From the NCBI GenBank assembly GCA_963725895.1, contig CAVSAJ010000001.1, forward strand, positions 682,001-746,000: 64,000 nucleotides of DNA. Direction: 5' to 3'. A program made the translations under genes and the position numbers. This document shows, one piece after another, positions 34,156 through 42,909 of this stretch. A model generated the notes under the pieces. The model had not been told where the DNA came from, did no database searches, and was given only the letters and a program-made list of their open reading frames with translations. Source of the DNA: Bog-473 sp963725895 (GTDB taxonomy: Bacteria; Actinomycetota; Acidimicrobiia; Acidimicrobiales; RAAP-2). The number at the start of each line of letters is the position of its first letter. The first letter of the stretch is position 1.

Positions 34156-34833
34156 CTATGCGCTAGGCGCGAACGACGAGAAGGAGGCCAGCAGCGGCTC
34201 GCGGACCTCGGCGAGATCGGCCACCGGAGGTCGTAGTCCGGCCAGGCCGAGGGCCACCGGGGTCAGCGCACGGGCGAACTCTGCCCGTGCCTGCTCACTC
34301 AGGTCGAGGAGGCGGAGCATCGGCAGGGGATCCCAGTGCAGGTACGCGCACGACGAGAAGAGCGCCCCCTCGCGGCCCCGCCACTGCGAGAGGCCCACCA
34401 CCTTGCGGCCCGACAGAAAGACTTCGCCCGGGCCGCGTCCGGCGAAGCAGATCAGCTCCCCGTAGTCACCCGGCGCGGCGCGCCCTGCGTGGACCTCCAG
34501 GCCACCGATCCCCAGCCCCTTCAGCGCGTCCACCCACCAGGCCCCGACCCACTCCGCCGCAGCCGCGACGTCCCTGTGCCACAGCGGGTCGTCGCAGGGG
34601 ATCCACGTGTCGATCCAAAGTGGGTCCGGCGGCTCGAGATAGACCGCGCCTCCCCCGCCCCGCCGCCGGGCGAGCTCCGCCCCTCGGAGGCGCAACGCGT
34701 CACGCCCGGCCACCTCCTCGGGCTGCGTGCTGCCCAAGACCAGCGTCGGCCTGTCGACTGCTCGCACGACAGCCAGCCGGCGTGGCTCGCGGCGGAACCG
34801 CTCGACGTCGAAGAGCGACTCAGGTGGCGCCAA
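34156..34833 (-). CDS. Lipoate-protein ligase A-like protein (BPL/LplA family)
   Basis: About 225 residues. The motif ARRRGGGGAVYLEPPDPLWI corresponds to the RRxSGGGAV lipoyl-AMP loop, and GRKVVGLSQWRGREGALFSS to the conserved KIxG(I/L)AQ(R)R segment with the catalytic lysine. Family members attach lipoate or octanoate to carrier proteins, or biotin to carboxylases. Serine of RRxSGGG is replaced by glycine here. The start is unclear: TTG 34833 or CTG 34839, which overlaps the HNH stop; the frame is open further upstream but only antisense-free inside the HNH gene. Tight spacing suggests cotranscription with the nuclease gene, without obvious functional link. Confidence 0.75.
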   Translation of the reverse strand: MAPPESLFDVERFRREPRRLAVVRAVDRPTLVLGSTQPEEVAGRDALRLRGAELARRRGGGGAVYLEPPDPLWIDTWIPCDDPLWHRDVAAAAEWVGAWWVDALKGLGIGGLEVHAGRAAPGDYGELICFAGRGPGEVFLSGRKVVGLSQWRGREGALFSSCAYLHWDPLPMLRLLDLSEQARAEFARALTPVALGLAGLRPPVADLAEVREPLLASFSSFAPSA

Positions 34834-34835
34834 CC

Positions 34836-35342
34836 TCAGGAGGCCGTGGCTAAATACGGCTCCCACAGCGGATCGACATCCGAGAGGTGGCGCAGCCGCC
34901 AGAGGTGCCCGTCGGGCGGAGCAGGCTTGACCCGGAGCGTCCACCCGAGCTCGGAGAGCAGCTGGTCAGCCTTGACGAGATTGTCGCGCTTGCAGGCTGC
35001 CACGACGTTTGACCAGTCGTGCGTGCCTCCTCTGCTGCGCGGGACCACGTGATCGATGGTGTCGGCCGGCTGCGAGCAGTACACGCACAGGCCGCCGTCG
35101 CGGCGTAGCACCGACCGACGGGTCACCGGCGGCGTGCGGGCCCAGCGCGGGATCCGCACCATGTGTGCGAGGCGGACGATCGACGGCACCTCCACTTGGA
35201 GTCGCGCCGAGTGGAACACCGTGCAGTCGTCCCTCGTCGCAACCGCCTCAGCCCGGCCCGCGAGCATCAGAACGACGGCACGACGATCCGAGACGAGGGC
35301 AAGCGGCTCATAGGTCGCATTCAGGAGGAGCACCCGCTCCAT
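34836..35342 (-). CDS. HNH endonuclease family protein
   Basis: 168 residues. The N-terminus MERVLLLNATYEPLALVSDR and the C-terminal HNH module CVYCSQPADTIDHVVPRSRG with SNVVAACKRDNLVKAD are those of a family present once in most actinobacterial chromosomes. The CxxC and later C/N residues bind zinc and the His-Asn-His triad coordinates the catalytic metal. It is not part of a recognisable mobile element or restriction system and its role is unknown. ATG 35342 matches the family start; a TAGCCT box eight bases upstream suggests a leaderless transcript. Confidence 0.88.
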   Translation of the reverse strand: MERVLLLNATYEPLALVSDRRAVVLMLAGRAEAVATRDDCTVFHSARLQVEVPSIVRLAHMVRIPRWARTPPVTRRSVLRRDGGLCVYCSQPADTIDHVVPRSRGGTHDWSNVVAACKRDNLVKADQLLSELGWTLRVKPAPPDGHLWRLRHLSDVDPLWEPYLATAS

Positions 35343-35350
35343 GACCCGAG

Positions 35351-35356
35351 AGGCTA
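35351..35356 (-). promoter_or_regulatory. Candidate -10 element (TAGCCT) of a leaderless transcript
   Basis: Minus-strand TAGCCT ends eight bases before the HNH gene's ATG at 35342 and lies at the 3' end of the upstream small gene. No Shine-Dalgarno sequence intervenes. Confidence 0.4.
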
Positions 35357-35668
35357 TCCGCGGGGAGGACGTGACCTCTGACACCAGCGCAGGTAGGCGA
35401 CCACATCCGCCGTGGTCAGCGCCTCGGGGTCCCCATCACCGCCGTACGCGGTGACGAGCCGGAAGTGCCAATACGCCTCCCCCGGCACCGGCACGAACGG
35501 GGCGCGGCGCCACCACCCTCGGCGCGCCAGTCGACGCACGGCGCCGAGCGATGTCCACCACAGGCCGGGATGCGTCGCCACCGCGCGCACGACGATCGAA
35601 GCGTCCCTGCTCCACCTGGTTTGCTTCAGCCCCGTGCCGCGGGCGCGCGCACCCTCGGGATCGCTCAC
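35354..35668 (-). CDS. Uncharacterised 104-residue protein
   Basis: Small basic protein with aromatic segments (HPGLWWTSLGAVRRLARRGW, PGEAYWHFRLVTAYGGDGD). I do not recognise a named family, though GTG 35668 overlaps the ROK kinase stop as GTGA and the composition is protein-like throughout, ending with ADVVAYLRWCQ. No membrane helix or signal. The overlap suggests coupled translation with the kinase. Confidence 0.7.
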   Translation of the reverse strand: MSDPEGARARGTGLKQTRWSRDASIVVRAVATHPGLWWTSLGAVRRLARRGWWRRAPFVPVPGEAYWHFRLVTAYGGDGDPEALTTADVVAYLRWCQRSRPPRG

Positions 35669-36570
35669 GCGGCACCGAGACCGCGCAGACCGACACGTGC
35701 TGCCCCGATCAGCGGGCCACGGTCACCGAGGCCGCCGGGGACGACGCGTGCGCCGCGCGCGAAATCGAGCCTGCACAGGCGGTCCATCTCTGCTTGCGCT
35801 GCCCCGAAAAAGGGTGCCCCGAACCCGAGGGCCACCGATCCGCTCACGACCGCCAGAGGCAGGTCCAAGAGGTTGACCACCGACGCCAGCGCGCGGCCGA
35901 CGAGCGTCCCGGTCCGCTCGACGACTGCGGCAGGTGCCAGCCGGGCCAGCTGTCCCGTCATGGCCGCGACCGCCGTGCCGGACGCTTCCGCCTCGAGGCA
36001 TCCCTGCCCCCCGCATCTGCATGCGCGACCGTCGGGTATGACGATCACGTGGCCGACGTGGCCGGCATTTCCGAGCCGTCCGTCGAGCAGCCGGCCGTCG
36101 AGGACGATGCCGCCACCGATGCCGGTGGAGACCACCATGCCGATGTAGTGCGGCGATCCCGTCGCCTCGCCGACCCAGCCCTCGCCGAGGGCCAACGCCT
36201 TGGCATCATTGTCGACAAAGGTCGCCAGTCCGGTCTCCTCGGCGATCCGGGCACGCAGCGGGAATGACCGCCACGCTGCGATGTTGAGCGGTGACACCTC
36301 CTCGCCGCCCGGTGTCATCGGTCCCCCGCACCCGACGCCGCACGCCACCAACCGATCCCCGGCGTCGAGCCTGCCCATGACACCACGCACGAGAGTGGCC
36401 AGGTCCTGCCACAAGAGCTCAGCGGCGGCGTCGAGACCCGGCGTGGAAGTCTCGCCGGCATCATGGCGTGTCGGTTGCATCGCCCGTTCCACGAGGGTCC
36501 CGTCGAGGGCGACAAGGCCCGCTGCCATTTTTGTCCCGCCGATGTCGACGGCGAGAACCAGGTCAGCCAT
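35665..36570 (-). CDS. ROK family sugar kinase (glucokinase-like)
   Basis: 301 residues, intact. ATP-binding start LAVDIGGTKMAAGLVALDG, catalytic aspartate in TFVDNDAKALALGEGWVG, GMVVSTGIGGGIVLDG, the substrate histidine in GNAGHVGHVIV, and the zinc-binding CRCGGQGCLEAEASG that defines ROK proteins. It phosphorylates glucose or a related hexose such as N-acetylglucosamine or mannose. There is no DNA-binding domain, so it is an enzyme and not a ROK repressor. ATG 36570. Confidence 0.93.
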   Translation of the reverse strand: MADLVLAVDIGGTKMAAGLVALDGTLVERAMQPTRHDAGETSTPGLDAAAELLWQDLATLVRGVMGRLDAGDRLVACGVGCGGPMTPGGEEVSPLNIAAWRSFPLRARIAEETGLATFVDNDAKALALGEGWVGEATGSPHYIGMVVSTGIGGGIVLDGRLLDGRLGNAGHVGHVIVIPDGRACRCGGQGCLEAEASGTAVAAMTGQLARLAPAAVVERTGTLVGRALASVVNLLDLPLAVVSGSVALGFGAPFFGAAQAEMDRLCRLDFARGARVVPGGLGDRGPLIGAARVGLRGLGAA

Positions 36571-36656
36571 GCGGACATGCGACGCTGCGGCGACCCGACG
36601 ACATGGGGATCAGCGAGGCCCGGAGTGGCCCGCAGCGTCTCCGGCCGGAGCGACGT

Positions 36657-37058
36657 TCAGCTCTCGCGACGATGGAACCGCGAACGGAACCAGTCGCGCG
36701 CTTCGCTCACCGCGCCCTCGATGCCGCTTGACGCGCCGCCCTCCTTCGGCTCGCCGTCGCGCGACCTCGTCAAGTCGTGCCATCCGGCTCGGCCCATGCG
36801 GCGAAGGTTGCGCTCGAACCACACCGCGGAGGCGAACATGATCACGACACCGACGAAGCCGGCGATGACCGACTTGGAGTAGAAGGCGACGAGAATCACC
36901 ACACCCAGCACGAAGGTCACCGCGGCCCACTTACAGTACCGGCCCGCGTGCCGGTACACCGTCTCCGAACGGACTCGCTCGGCGAACTCCGGGTCCTGGC
37001 GGACCAAGGACTCCTCGAGCTCCGCCAGAATTCGCTGTTCGTGGTCGGAAAGTGGCAC
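36657..37058 (-). CDS. DUF3040 membrane protein
   Basis: 133 residues. The actinobacterial DUF3040 signature VPLSDHEQRILAELEESLVRQDPEFAERV opens the protein, followed by two helices (CKWAAVTFVLGVVILVAFYS and IAGFVGVVIMFASAVWF) and a charged, Gly/Ser-rich tail. Function unknown; in many actinobacteria the gene lies near mraZ and the dcw cluster, as it does here. GTG 37058 is chosen because the family begins at PLSDHEQ. Confidence 0.88.
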   Translation of the reverse strand: MPLSDHEQRILAELEESLVRQDPEFAERVRSETVYRHAGRYCKWAAVTFVLGVVILVAFYSKSVIAGFVGVVIMFASAVWFERNLRRMGRAGWHDLTRSRDGEPKEGGASSGIEGAVSEARDWFRSRFHRRES

Positions 37059-37201
37059 TACCACCAGCCCCCTGGGATCTCCACATCCATGTGTGCCCAA
37101 TGTTTGCACGCCCCAACGGCGCGGACAACGAGAATGTGGCCCTTCACTTCTACCTGTGCGGTGGCCTCCACCGGAGAGCAGCTTAGAGCCGTGCCGGCGG
37201 G

Positions 37202-37229
37202 ATACAACCGCGAGTAACCGACTTGTAAC
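37202..37229 (-). promoter_or_regulatory. Candidate promoter upstream of the DUF3040 gene
   Basis: Minus-strand GTTACA (37229-37224) and TTGTAT (37207-37202) are separated by 16 bases, in a locally AT-richer patch. A leader of about 135 bases would follow. Confidence 0.35.
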
Positions 37230-37274
37230 GGCTCCGCTGTCCGGGCCACCCCGAACGCCCCTCCTTTGGCCCTC

Positions 37275-37550
37275 CTACCCCTTCGGCTCCTTTGGCTTCC
37301 GCCTCAAGACCAGGGCCGTGATCAGCGCTCCCAGCAGCCCGGAGATGACGATGACCAGGATCAGGGGCGCCTGGCGGTCGACCACCCAGAAGTCGATCTT
37401 GACGTCTCGCAGGTTGGCCAACGCGAACCAGGCCAGGAGGACCGCCGCCACCCCGACCCCGACCAGGGTGGCTTGGTGCCGACGGTCGACGGCGTGGCCG
37501 CCCTCGGGCTCGGCCGGATGCGGGTCCGAATGCACCGGTCGCTTTGCCAC
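37275..37550 (-). CDS. LapA domain (DUF1049) membrane protein
   Basis: 91 residues. Basic N-terminus, then two helices (ATLVGVGVAAVLLAWFALAN and APLILVIVISGLLGALITAL) flanking NLRDVKIDFWVVDRQAP, the LapA-domain signature, and a basic tail RRKPKEPKG. In enterobacteria LapA works in lipopolysaccharide assembly; in actinobacteria, which lack LPS, the role is unknown. GTG 37550. Divergent from the acyl-CoA synthetase gene with 113 bases between. Confidence 0.85.
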   Translation of the reverse strand: MAKRPVHSDPHPAEPEGGHAVDRRHQATLVGVGVAAVLLAWFALANLRDVKIDFWVVDRQAPLILVIVISGLLGALITALVLRRKPKEPKG

Positions 37551-37663
37551 AGCCCCATTCTGCCCGCCCGGGCCGGACCGGGCCGACCACCCGCCTCGGC
37601 AAGGCCGCCTGCCCGTCCACCCCGCCCCGAACTGCTATGAGAAGGGTCCCGGAAGGAGACGCG

Positions 37664-39226
37664 ATGACCCCGAGCGAGATACTCACGGGCTCCCGCACCA
37701 TGTGGGAGCTCGTCGACCGCCGTGCCACGGCGTCACCCCGCCACCCCATGCTCATCGCGGCGAACGGCGAGACCGTCACGTTCGGGGCGTTCCGTGACCG
37801 CGCCGAGCGCGTCGCCGCCGGCCTGCACGGGCTGGGGATCGCCGAGGGCTCGACCGTCTCCTGGCAACTTCCGACCTCCATCGACGCTGTGGTGCTCTCC
37901 GTCGCCCTGGCCCGGCTGGGAGCGGTCCAGAACCCGATCATCCACCTCTATCGTGAACGCGAGGTGGGCTTCGCCCTGCGCCAGACGGGAGCATCGCTCT
38001 TCGTGGTGCCCGGCACGTGGCGCGACACCGACTTCGTTGCCATGGCCGAGCGGGCGCTCGAGGGAGCCGAACGACCGCCCACCATCTTGAGCCTCGAGGA
38101 CGGTCTTCCCGAAGCCGACCCCGCCGTCCTACCCGCGCCGCCCCGGGGGACGGACCCCGAGCGGGCCCCGATCCGCTGGATCTACTACACATCGGGTTCG
38201 ACCGCGGACCCCAAGGGCGTCCAACACACCGACCAGACGTTGATCGCAGGGGGATGGGGACTCGCCCGCGCGCTCGACATGGGCCCCGACGACGTCGGCT
38301 CCATCGCGTTCCCCTTTGCACACATCGCAGGACCTGACTACCTGGTGACCATGCTGACCTTCGGCTTCCCGGCGATCCTCGTCGAGACCTTCTCGGTGGC
38401 CGACGTGCTCCCCATCTTCCGGGCCCACGGCGCCACCATGGTGGGAGGGAGCACTGCGTTCTACGTCGCCTACCTCGCCGAGCAGCGCAAGGTGCCGGGC
38501 GAGCCGATCCTGCCCACGCTTCGCCTGATGTCGGGCGGCGGCGCGGCCAAACCGCCCGAGATCCACTTCGAGGTGCGCGACGAGATCGGCGGCCGTGGCG
38601 TGGTGCACGGCTACGGCATGACCGAAGTCCCGATGATCTCCAACGGATCGCCGCACGACACGGACGAGCAACTGGCCAACACGGACGGGAAGCCGGTCGA
38701 GGGCGCCGACGTGCGAATCGTTCGCCTCGACGGCGAACCGGCGGCCCCCGGAGAGGAAGGGGAGGTCAGGGTCAAGGGCCCGATGGTCTTCCACGGCTAC
38801 ACCGACCCTGCCCTGACCGCCGACGCGTTCGACGCAGAGGGTTACTTCCGCACCGGCGACCTCGGGCGGCTGCGAGCCGACGGCCACCTCACCTTGACCG
38901 GCCGCTTGAAGGACGTCATCGTCCGCAAGGGTGAGAACATCAGTGCCAAGGAGATCGAGGACCTGCTCTACACACACCCCAAGGTGATCGAGGTCGCCGT
39001 GATCGGGCTGCCCGATCCCGAGCGCGGTGAGCGTGTGTGCGCGGTGGTGCAGCTCGCGGAGGGGAGCGACCCCTTGGAGCTCAGCGAGATCGCCGCCTTC
39101 TGCCGGGAGGCCGGGCTGATGACCCAGAAGATCCCCGAGCAGCTCGAGGTGCGCTCCGAGTGGCCTCGAGCAGGAACCGGCAAGATCGTCAAGAAGTCGC
39201 TGCGCGACGAGTACGCAGCACGGTGA
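37664..39226 (+). CDS. AMP-dependent acyl-CoA synthetase/ligase
   Basis: 520 residues, intact. ANL enzyme converting a carboxylic acid, ATP and CoA to acyl-CoA. P-loop YYTSGSTADPKGVQHTD, A5 motif GYGMTEVPMISNG, A7/A8 YFRTGDLGRLRADGHLTLTG with RLKDVIVRKGENISAKEIED, and the A10 lysine in GTGKIVKKSLRDEY. It resembles cyclohexanecarboxylate or medium-chain fatty acid CoA ligases of actinobacteria; substrate not readable. ATG 37664 has AAGGAG seven bases upstream. Stop overlaps the GTG of the phosphatase gene (GTGA). Confidence 0.92.
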   Translation: MTPSEILTGSRTMWELVDRRATASPRHPMLIAANGETVTFGAFRDRAERVAAGLHGLGIAEGSTVSWQLPTSIDAVVLSVALARLGAVQNPIIHLYREREVGFALRQTGASLFVVPGTWRDTDFVAMAERALEGAERPPTILSLEDGLPEADPAVLPAPPRGTDPERAPIRWIYYTSGSTADPKGVQHTDQTLIAGGWGLARALDMGPDDVGSIAFPFAHIAGPDYLVTMLTFGFPAILVETFSVADVLPIFRAHGATMVGGSTAFYVAYLAEQRKVPGEPILPTLRLMSGGGAAKPPEIHFEVRDEIGGRGVVHGYGMTEVPMISNGSPHDTDEQLANTDGKPVEGADVRIVRLDGEPAAPGEEGEVRVKGPMVFHGYTDPALTADAFDAEGYFRTGDLGRLRADGHLTLTGRLKDVIVRKGENISAKEIEDLLYTHPKVIEVAVIGLPDPERGERVCAVVQLAEGSDPLELSEIAAFCREAGLMTQKIPEQLEVRSEWPRAGTGKIVKKSLRDEYAAR

Positions 39227-39789
39227 GCCCCTCGGGGCCGGGTCAGGCGGCGGGATCGCTGTTCGGCGAGCGCCCGCGCGACCGCCCCTACCACATCGTG
39301 TTCGTCTGTACGGGCAACATCTGTCGCTCGCCCATGGCCGAGGTCATCACCCGCGCGTTGGCGTCGACCACGACGCTCGACGACGGCAGCACGCTGGCCG
39401 AGCACCTCGAGGTGTCCAGCGCGGGCACGGGCCCCTGGCACGAGGGCGAGCCGATGCACGACCTCGCCGCCACCACGCTGGCTCGAGCCGGTTACCCGCG
39501 CCATGGCCACGTCGCCCACCAGTTCTCGCCCTCCGAACTGGCAGAGATCGATCTGCTCGTCGCCCTCGACCGACGCCATCAGCAGACGCTGCGCGGTCTG
39601 GGCGCAGATCCGGCCCGCATCGTGCTGCTCCGCTCGTTCCACGCAGCCTCCGGAGCGGCGGCCGACGTGCCGGACCCGTACTACGGCGACGACGCCGTCT
39701 TCGACGAATGCCGCGACATGATCGCCGCCGCGTGCGCGGGACTCGTCGCCTCGCTGGCCGAGCAGTTCGACACCAGTGGGGCCGCCTGA
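39223..39789 (+). CDS. Low-molecular-weight protein-tyrosine-phosphatase-like protein
   Basis: 188 residues. The P-loop VCTGNICRSPMAEV is the CX5R signature of low-molecular-weight phosphatases and arsenate reductases; the general-acid aspartate lies in DVPDPYYGDDAVFDE, the DPY of true phosphatases. It dephosphorylates phosphotyrosine or related esters; a 25-residue N-terminal extension rich in Gly/Pro is unusual. GTG 39223 overlaps the preceding stop. No tyrosine-kinase or exopolysaccharide genes adjoin it. Confidence 0.88.
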   Translation: MSPSGPGQAAGSLFGERPRDRPYHIVFVCTGNICRSPMAEVITRALASTTTLDDGSTLAEHLEVSSAGTGPWHEGEPMHDLAATTLARAGYPRHGHVAHQFSPSELAEIDLLVALDRRHQQTLRGLGADPARIVLLRSFHAASGAAADVPDPYYGDDAVFDECRDMIAAACAGLVASLAEQFDTSGAA

Positions 39790-39898
39790 GCCACCTCCCC
39801 GGCCGGCTTCGTGACCACGGCTGCCCGTCGCCGCGAAGGTGCTGGTCACAGGGCCGCTCGACCGGGGTTCGTGGGGGAAGGTGTGACATAGTGCCCCC

Positions 39899-41297
39899 GT
39901 GGTTTCACGCAGGGTCAGGCGCCGCCGCACCCAGTTCGCCGCCGCAGGAGTCGTTGTCCTGGTCCTTTTGGTCTATGTCGCCGTCTTCGCGGGCTCGGGC
40001 ACACCACCGCCCCCTGCGCCGCCCTCGCACCACGCGGTGGCGGCGACGGAGCACTTTCCCGCCCACTCGCCCCTCAACCCCGACTGGAAGGGAAACGGGC
40101 GCACGGTGACGCTCGGCTTCGGCGGGGACGTGCATTTCGCGGGTGTCGTCGGCGAGAACCTGGCCAAGGACCCGTCGACCGCCCTCGGCACCACGATCCC
40201 GCAGCTGTTCTCAGGCACCCAGCTGCGCATGGTCAACCTCGAGACCGCGGTAACCGACAGCACCTGCCCGGAACCACAGAACAAGCAGTACATCTTCGAC
40301 GCGCCCGCATCGGCGATCACCGCGCTCGAAGAGCGCGACCATCACGCTGGCCACCGAGGCGAACGACCACGGGATGGATTGCGGCCCCCAGGGGCTCTCG
40401 CAGAACCTGTCCATCGCCTCGCAGGACGGCTACCCCATCATCGGCATCGGGAATACCGCGGCGCAGGCGTTCACTCCCTACCGCGTCACCATCGACGGCC
40501 AGCGCATCGCAATCATCGCCGCGACACAGGTGATCGCTGACAACCTCGTCAACTCCTGGACGGCCACGAGCAGCCAGCCCGGCGTCGCGTCGGCCATCGA
40601 TCCGACCGAGCTCGTACGCGAGGTCCAACAGGTGCGCCGCAGCGCGGACACCGTGATCGTCTACGTGCACTGGGGCACCGAGACCCAGGCGTGCCCCGAC
40701 CCCCAGCAGGAGCCACTGGCACAGCAGCTCGTCCGCGCCGGCGCCGACATCGTCATCGGGTCCAACGCACACGTGCTGCTCGGGGGCGGGTATCTCGGCA
40801 GTGCCTACGTCGACTACGGGCTCGGGAACTTCGCGTTCTATGACGACACGGCGCCAGAGACCGACAGCGGCTCGCTCATCATCACCGCCGAGGGTCGCCA
40901 CATCACGGGGGCGGTGTGGCGGCCGGCCACCATCCTCGACGGGCTGCCCCAGCCCTTGACCGGCTCGCCGGCCACGGCCGCGGTCCAGAGCTGGAACGCC
41001 GCCCGGAGCTGCACCGATCTGAGCGCCACGCCCGCGACCAGCCTGGCCACCATGCACGACCAAACCGTGCCCTTCGTGGCGCCGCCCGCGGCCGCGACCA
41101 CCACGACGACGGTGGCGACGGGCGGAACCGGATCCTCGGGCGCCGGCGCCACCAGCACCTCGGCGCCGTCGACCACGTCGACGAGCACAGCGTCGACGAG
41201 CACAGCGTCGACGAGTACGTCGGGAAGCGGGCGAAGCACCACGACGAGCAGCCGGCCCGCGTCCACGACCACCTCCCCCACGGACAACGCCGGCTAG
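39899..41297 (+). CDS. CapA family (poly-gamma-glutamate synthesis-like) metallophosphatase, one frame break
   Basis: About 465 residues. One N-terminal helix (FAAAGVVVLVLLVYVAVFAG) anchors the protein outside the membrane. The CapA domain follows: TVTLGFGGDVHFAGVVGENL with the first metal site, MVNLETAVTD, then, after a frame change near 40330, EANDHGMDCGPQGL (NxH motif), VIVYVHWGTETQACPDPQQE and VIGSNAHVLLGG. The C-terminal 75 residues are a Ser/Thr stalk with 15-bp repeats. CapA-type proteins act in surface polyglutamate or polysaccharide metabolism. The frame break leaves all metal ligands intact. A CATAGT box lies six bases before GTG 39899, so it may be leaderless. Confidence 0.87.
41177..41221 (+). 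repeat. Three 15-bp tandem repeats in the CapA stalk
   Basis: Units begin at 41177, 41192 and 41207 (gtcgacgagcacagc); the third is diverged. They encode the TSTSTAS-type Ser/Thr stalk. Confidence 0.85.
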
Positions 41298-41313
41298 CGA
41301 GGTGAGTTACCCG

Positions 41314-42738
41314 TCAGGGCAGTTCTATCTTGGACCAGGTGTGGGGCTTCTCCTCGAAGACGTCTTCACCGGGCAGGCGCCCGTAGCGGAACCGGATCTC
41401 CTCGAGGTCGTTGGGCTCGCTGACCGACTGCTCGGACAACCGAAGGACCATGTCCGCCTGACGCCGCAGCACTGCTCGCTGATCGGCCGACCTCGTGTCG
41501 AGCATGATCGATCCCAGGGAGTCGATCAGCCGGATCAGGACCGCCGGCATGCCTCGGCCCGCCTGTCGGATCTTGTCGTAGGCGCGGTTGACCATGCGTG
41601 CATACGACGGATCCGACTCGATCAGACGGACGGTCCCCGACGCATCGCGGTACACCCCCTCGTCGAGCACCCGGCCCGACACCCTCCCGAGTCCGGCTGA
41701 CAACCAGTCGATGCACGTGAGGGCCGTGAAGGTGTCGTTGACCGCCGCGGACAGCGCGCGAATGGCGATCTCAACGAGCTGATCGATGGCGAAGACGGGG
41801 TCTTGCACGAGCGTCCGATGTGGCCCTGTGACATGAGCCTTGGACAGGGCCCGGGCGACTTCGCTTGCCGCTCCGCGCGGCCAGACAGTGGCCAGGGTGC
41901 GGCCGTTGGCGAGGTAGTGGCCCGGGCGGTGCTCCAACCGGATCACCGAGTCGGTGCGCGTGGCGATGCCGATCAGCTGCGAGTAGCCGACGTACTGGAT
42001 GTACCCACTGACCTGTGAGGGCACCGCTGCCCCGCGCTCCTCGAGCAACGTGAGGAGCTCCGGAACCGATTTCCCGGCCTGGAGTCGCGACCGTGACTCC
42101 TCGCCGGACCCTACCTGGTCCGGGAACTCGGCATCGATGGAATGCATCAGGTCGTCGGCGATTCCCGCGATCACCTCGGGCAGTTGGATCGACTTCGCGA
42201 TGTGGTGGATGAAGTAGATCAGCACCGCGAGGTCGACCATCAACAAGGCCTCGGCTACCGATGTGGAGAGGTACGGCACGAAGGTGTGGCTCACACTGCC
42301 GATGGACACCAGCGCGAGGACCGAGTACACGAAGGTCCCGACGAAGACGCCGAGCGTGACCTGGTTGCCTATGTCGCGGACGAAGTTCCGCATCATGCGA
42401 GGCCCGAACTGCTGCGAGGCCAGAGTCAGGGCCAGGATGGTGATGGAGAAGACCACGCCCACGACCGTGATGACGGCGGCCGCGATGGCGATGAGGACCT
42501 GGCGCTCGGCATCGGACGAACCAGTGCGGATCCAGGTCGGCAGAAATATGTGGCCGTGGTAGGCCGCGAGGTCGATCTCGAAGGTGACCAAGAACAGCAG
42601 CACCGAGACCAGGATCAGGATGACGGGGACGACCCACAGCGTCGTGCGAAGCTCCTCCCAGCGCCAGCTCGGAAGCTGACGTCGATCCTTACCGACCCGC
42701 GCAGGCTCTGGGCCGACGACCTCGTCGATGTCGCTCAT
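41314..42738 (-). CDS. DUF2254 membrane protein
   Basis: 474 residues, intact. Four N-terminal helices (LWVVPVILILVSVLLFLVTF; AIAAAVITVVGVVFSITILA; TLGVFVGTFVYSVLALVSIG; LLMVDLAVLIYFIHHIA) with the conserved ALTLASQQFGPRMMRNFVRD between the second and third, then a large cytoplasmic domain containing DPVFAIDQLVEIAIRALSAAVNDTFTA, the strongest DUF2254 motif. Function unknown; widely distributed. ATG 42738. Convergent with capA, no terminator visible in the 16-base gap. The 171 bases upstream to the GH4 gene contain no gene. Confidence 0.9.
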   Translation of the reverse strand: MSDIDEVVGPEPARVGKDRRQLPSWRWEELRTTLWVVPVILILVSVLLFLVTFEIDLAAYHGHIFLPTWIRTGSSDAERQVLIAIAAAVITVVGVVFSITILALTLASQQFGPRMMRNFVRDIGNQVTLGVFVGTFVYSVLALVSIGSVSHTFVPYLSTSVAEALLMVDLAVLIYFIHHIAKSIQLPEVIAGIADDLMHSIDAEFPDQVGSGEESRSRLQAGKSVPELLTLLEERGAAVPSQVSGYIQYVGYSQLIGIATRTDSVIRLEHRPGHYLANGRTLATVWPRGAASEVARALSKAHVTGPHRTLVQDPVFAIDQLVEIAIRALSAAVNDTFTALTCIDWLSAGLGRVSGRVLDEGVYRDASGTVRLIESDPSYARMVNRAYDKIRQAGRGMPAVLIRLIDSLGSIMLDTRSADQRAVLRRQADMVLRLSEQSVSEPNDLEEIRFRYGRLPGEDVFEEKPHTWSKIELP

Positions 42739-42909
42739 GACGGCGCGTTCGATCCCGCGGACCGGCGGCGCGCTGCGGCGCCCGCGGCAGGGCTCGAAAT
42801 GGTGGCGTCGGTCATGGCAAAGGTCTCACTCGTCGCCGACCAGTCTTCCCGGCACACCGCTCGAAGAGCCCCATCAATCTAGTCGCCGCCGGCGAGGCGC
42901 CGAGCCGAA

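Noticed and set aside
34836..35342. HNH nuclease as part of a defence island or mobile element
   Set aside because: It belongs to a solitary family found throughout actinobacterial chromosomes, and neighbours are housekeeping-like genes.
37058..37249. 63-codon frame ending on the DUF3040 start (TAGTG overlap)
   Set aside because: A better interpretation is that its sequence is the leader behind the GTTACA/TTGTAT promoter, which lies inside the frame; no family resemblance.
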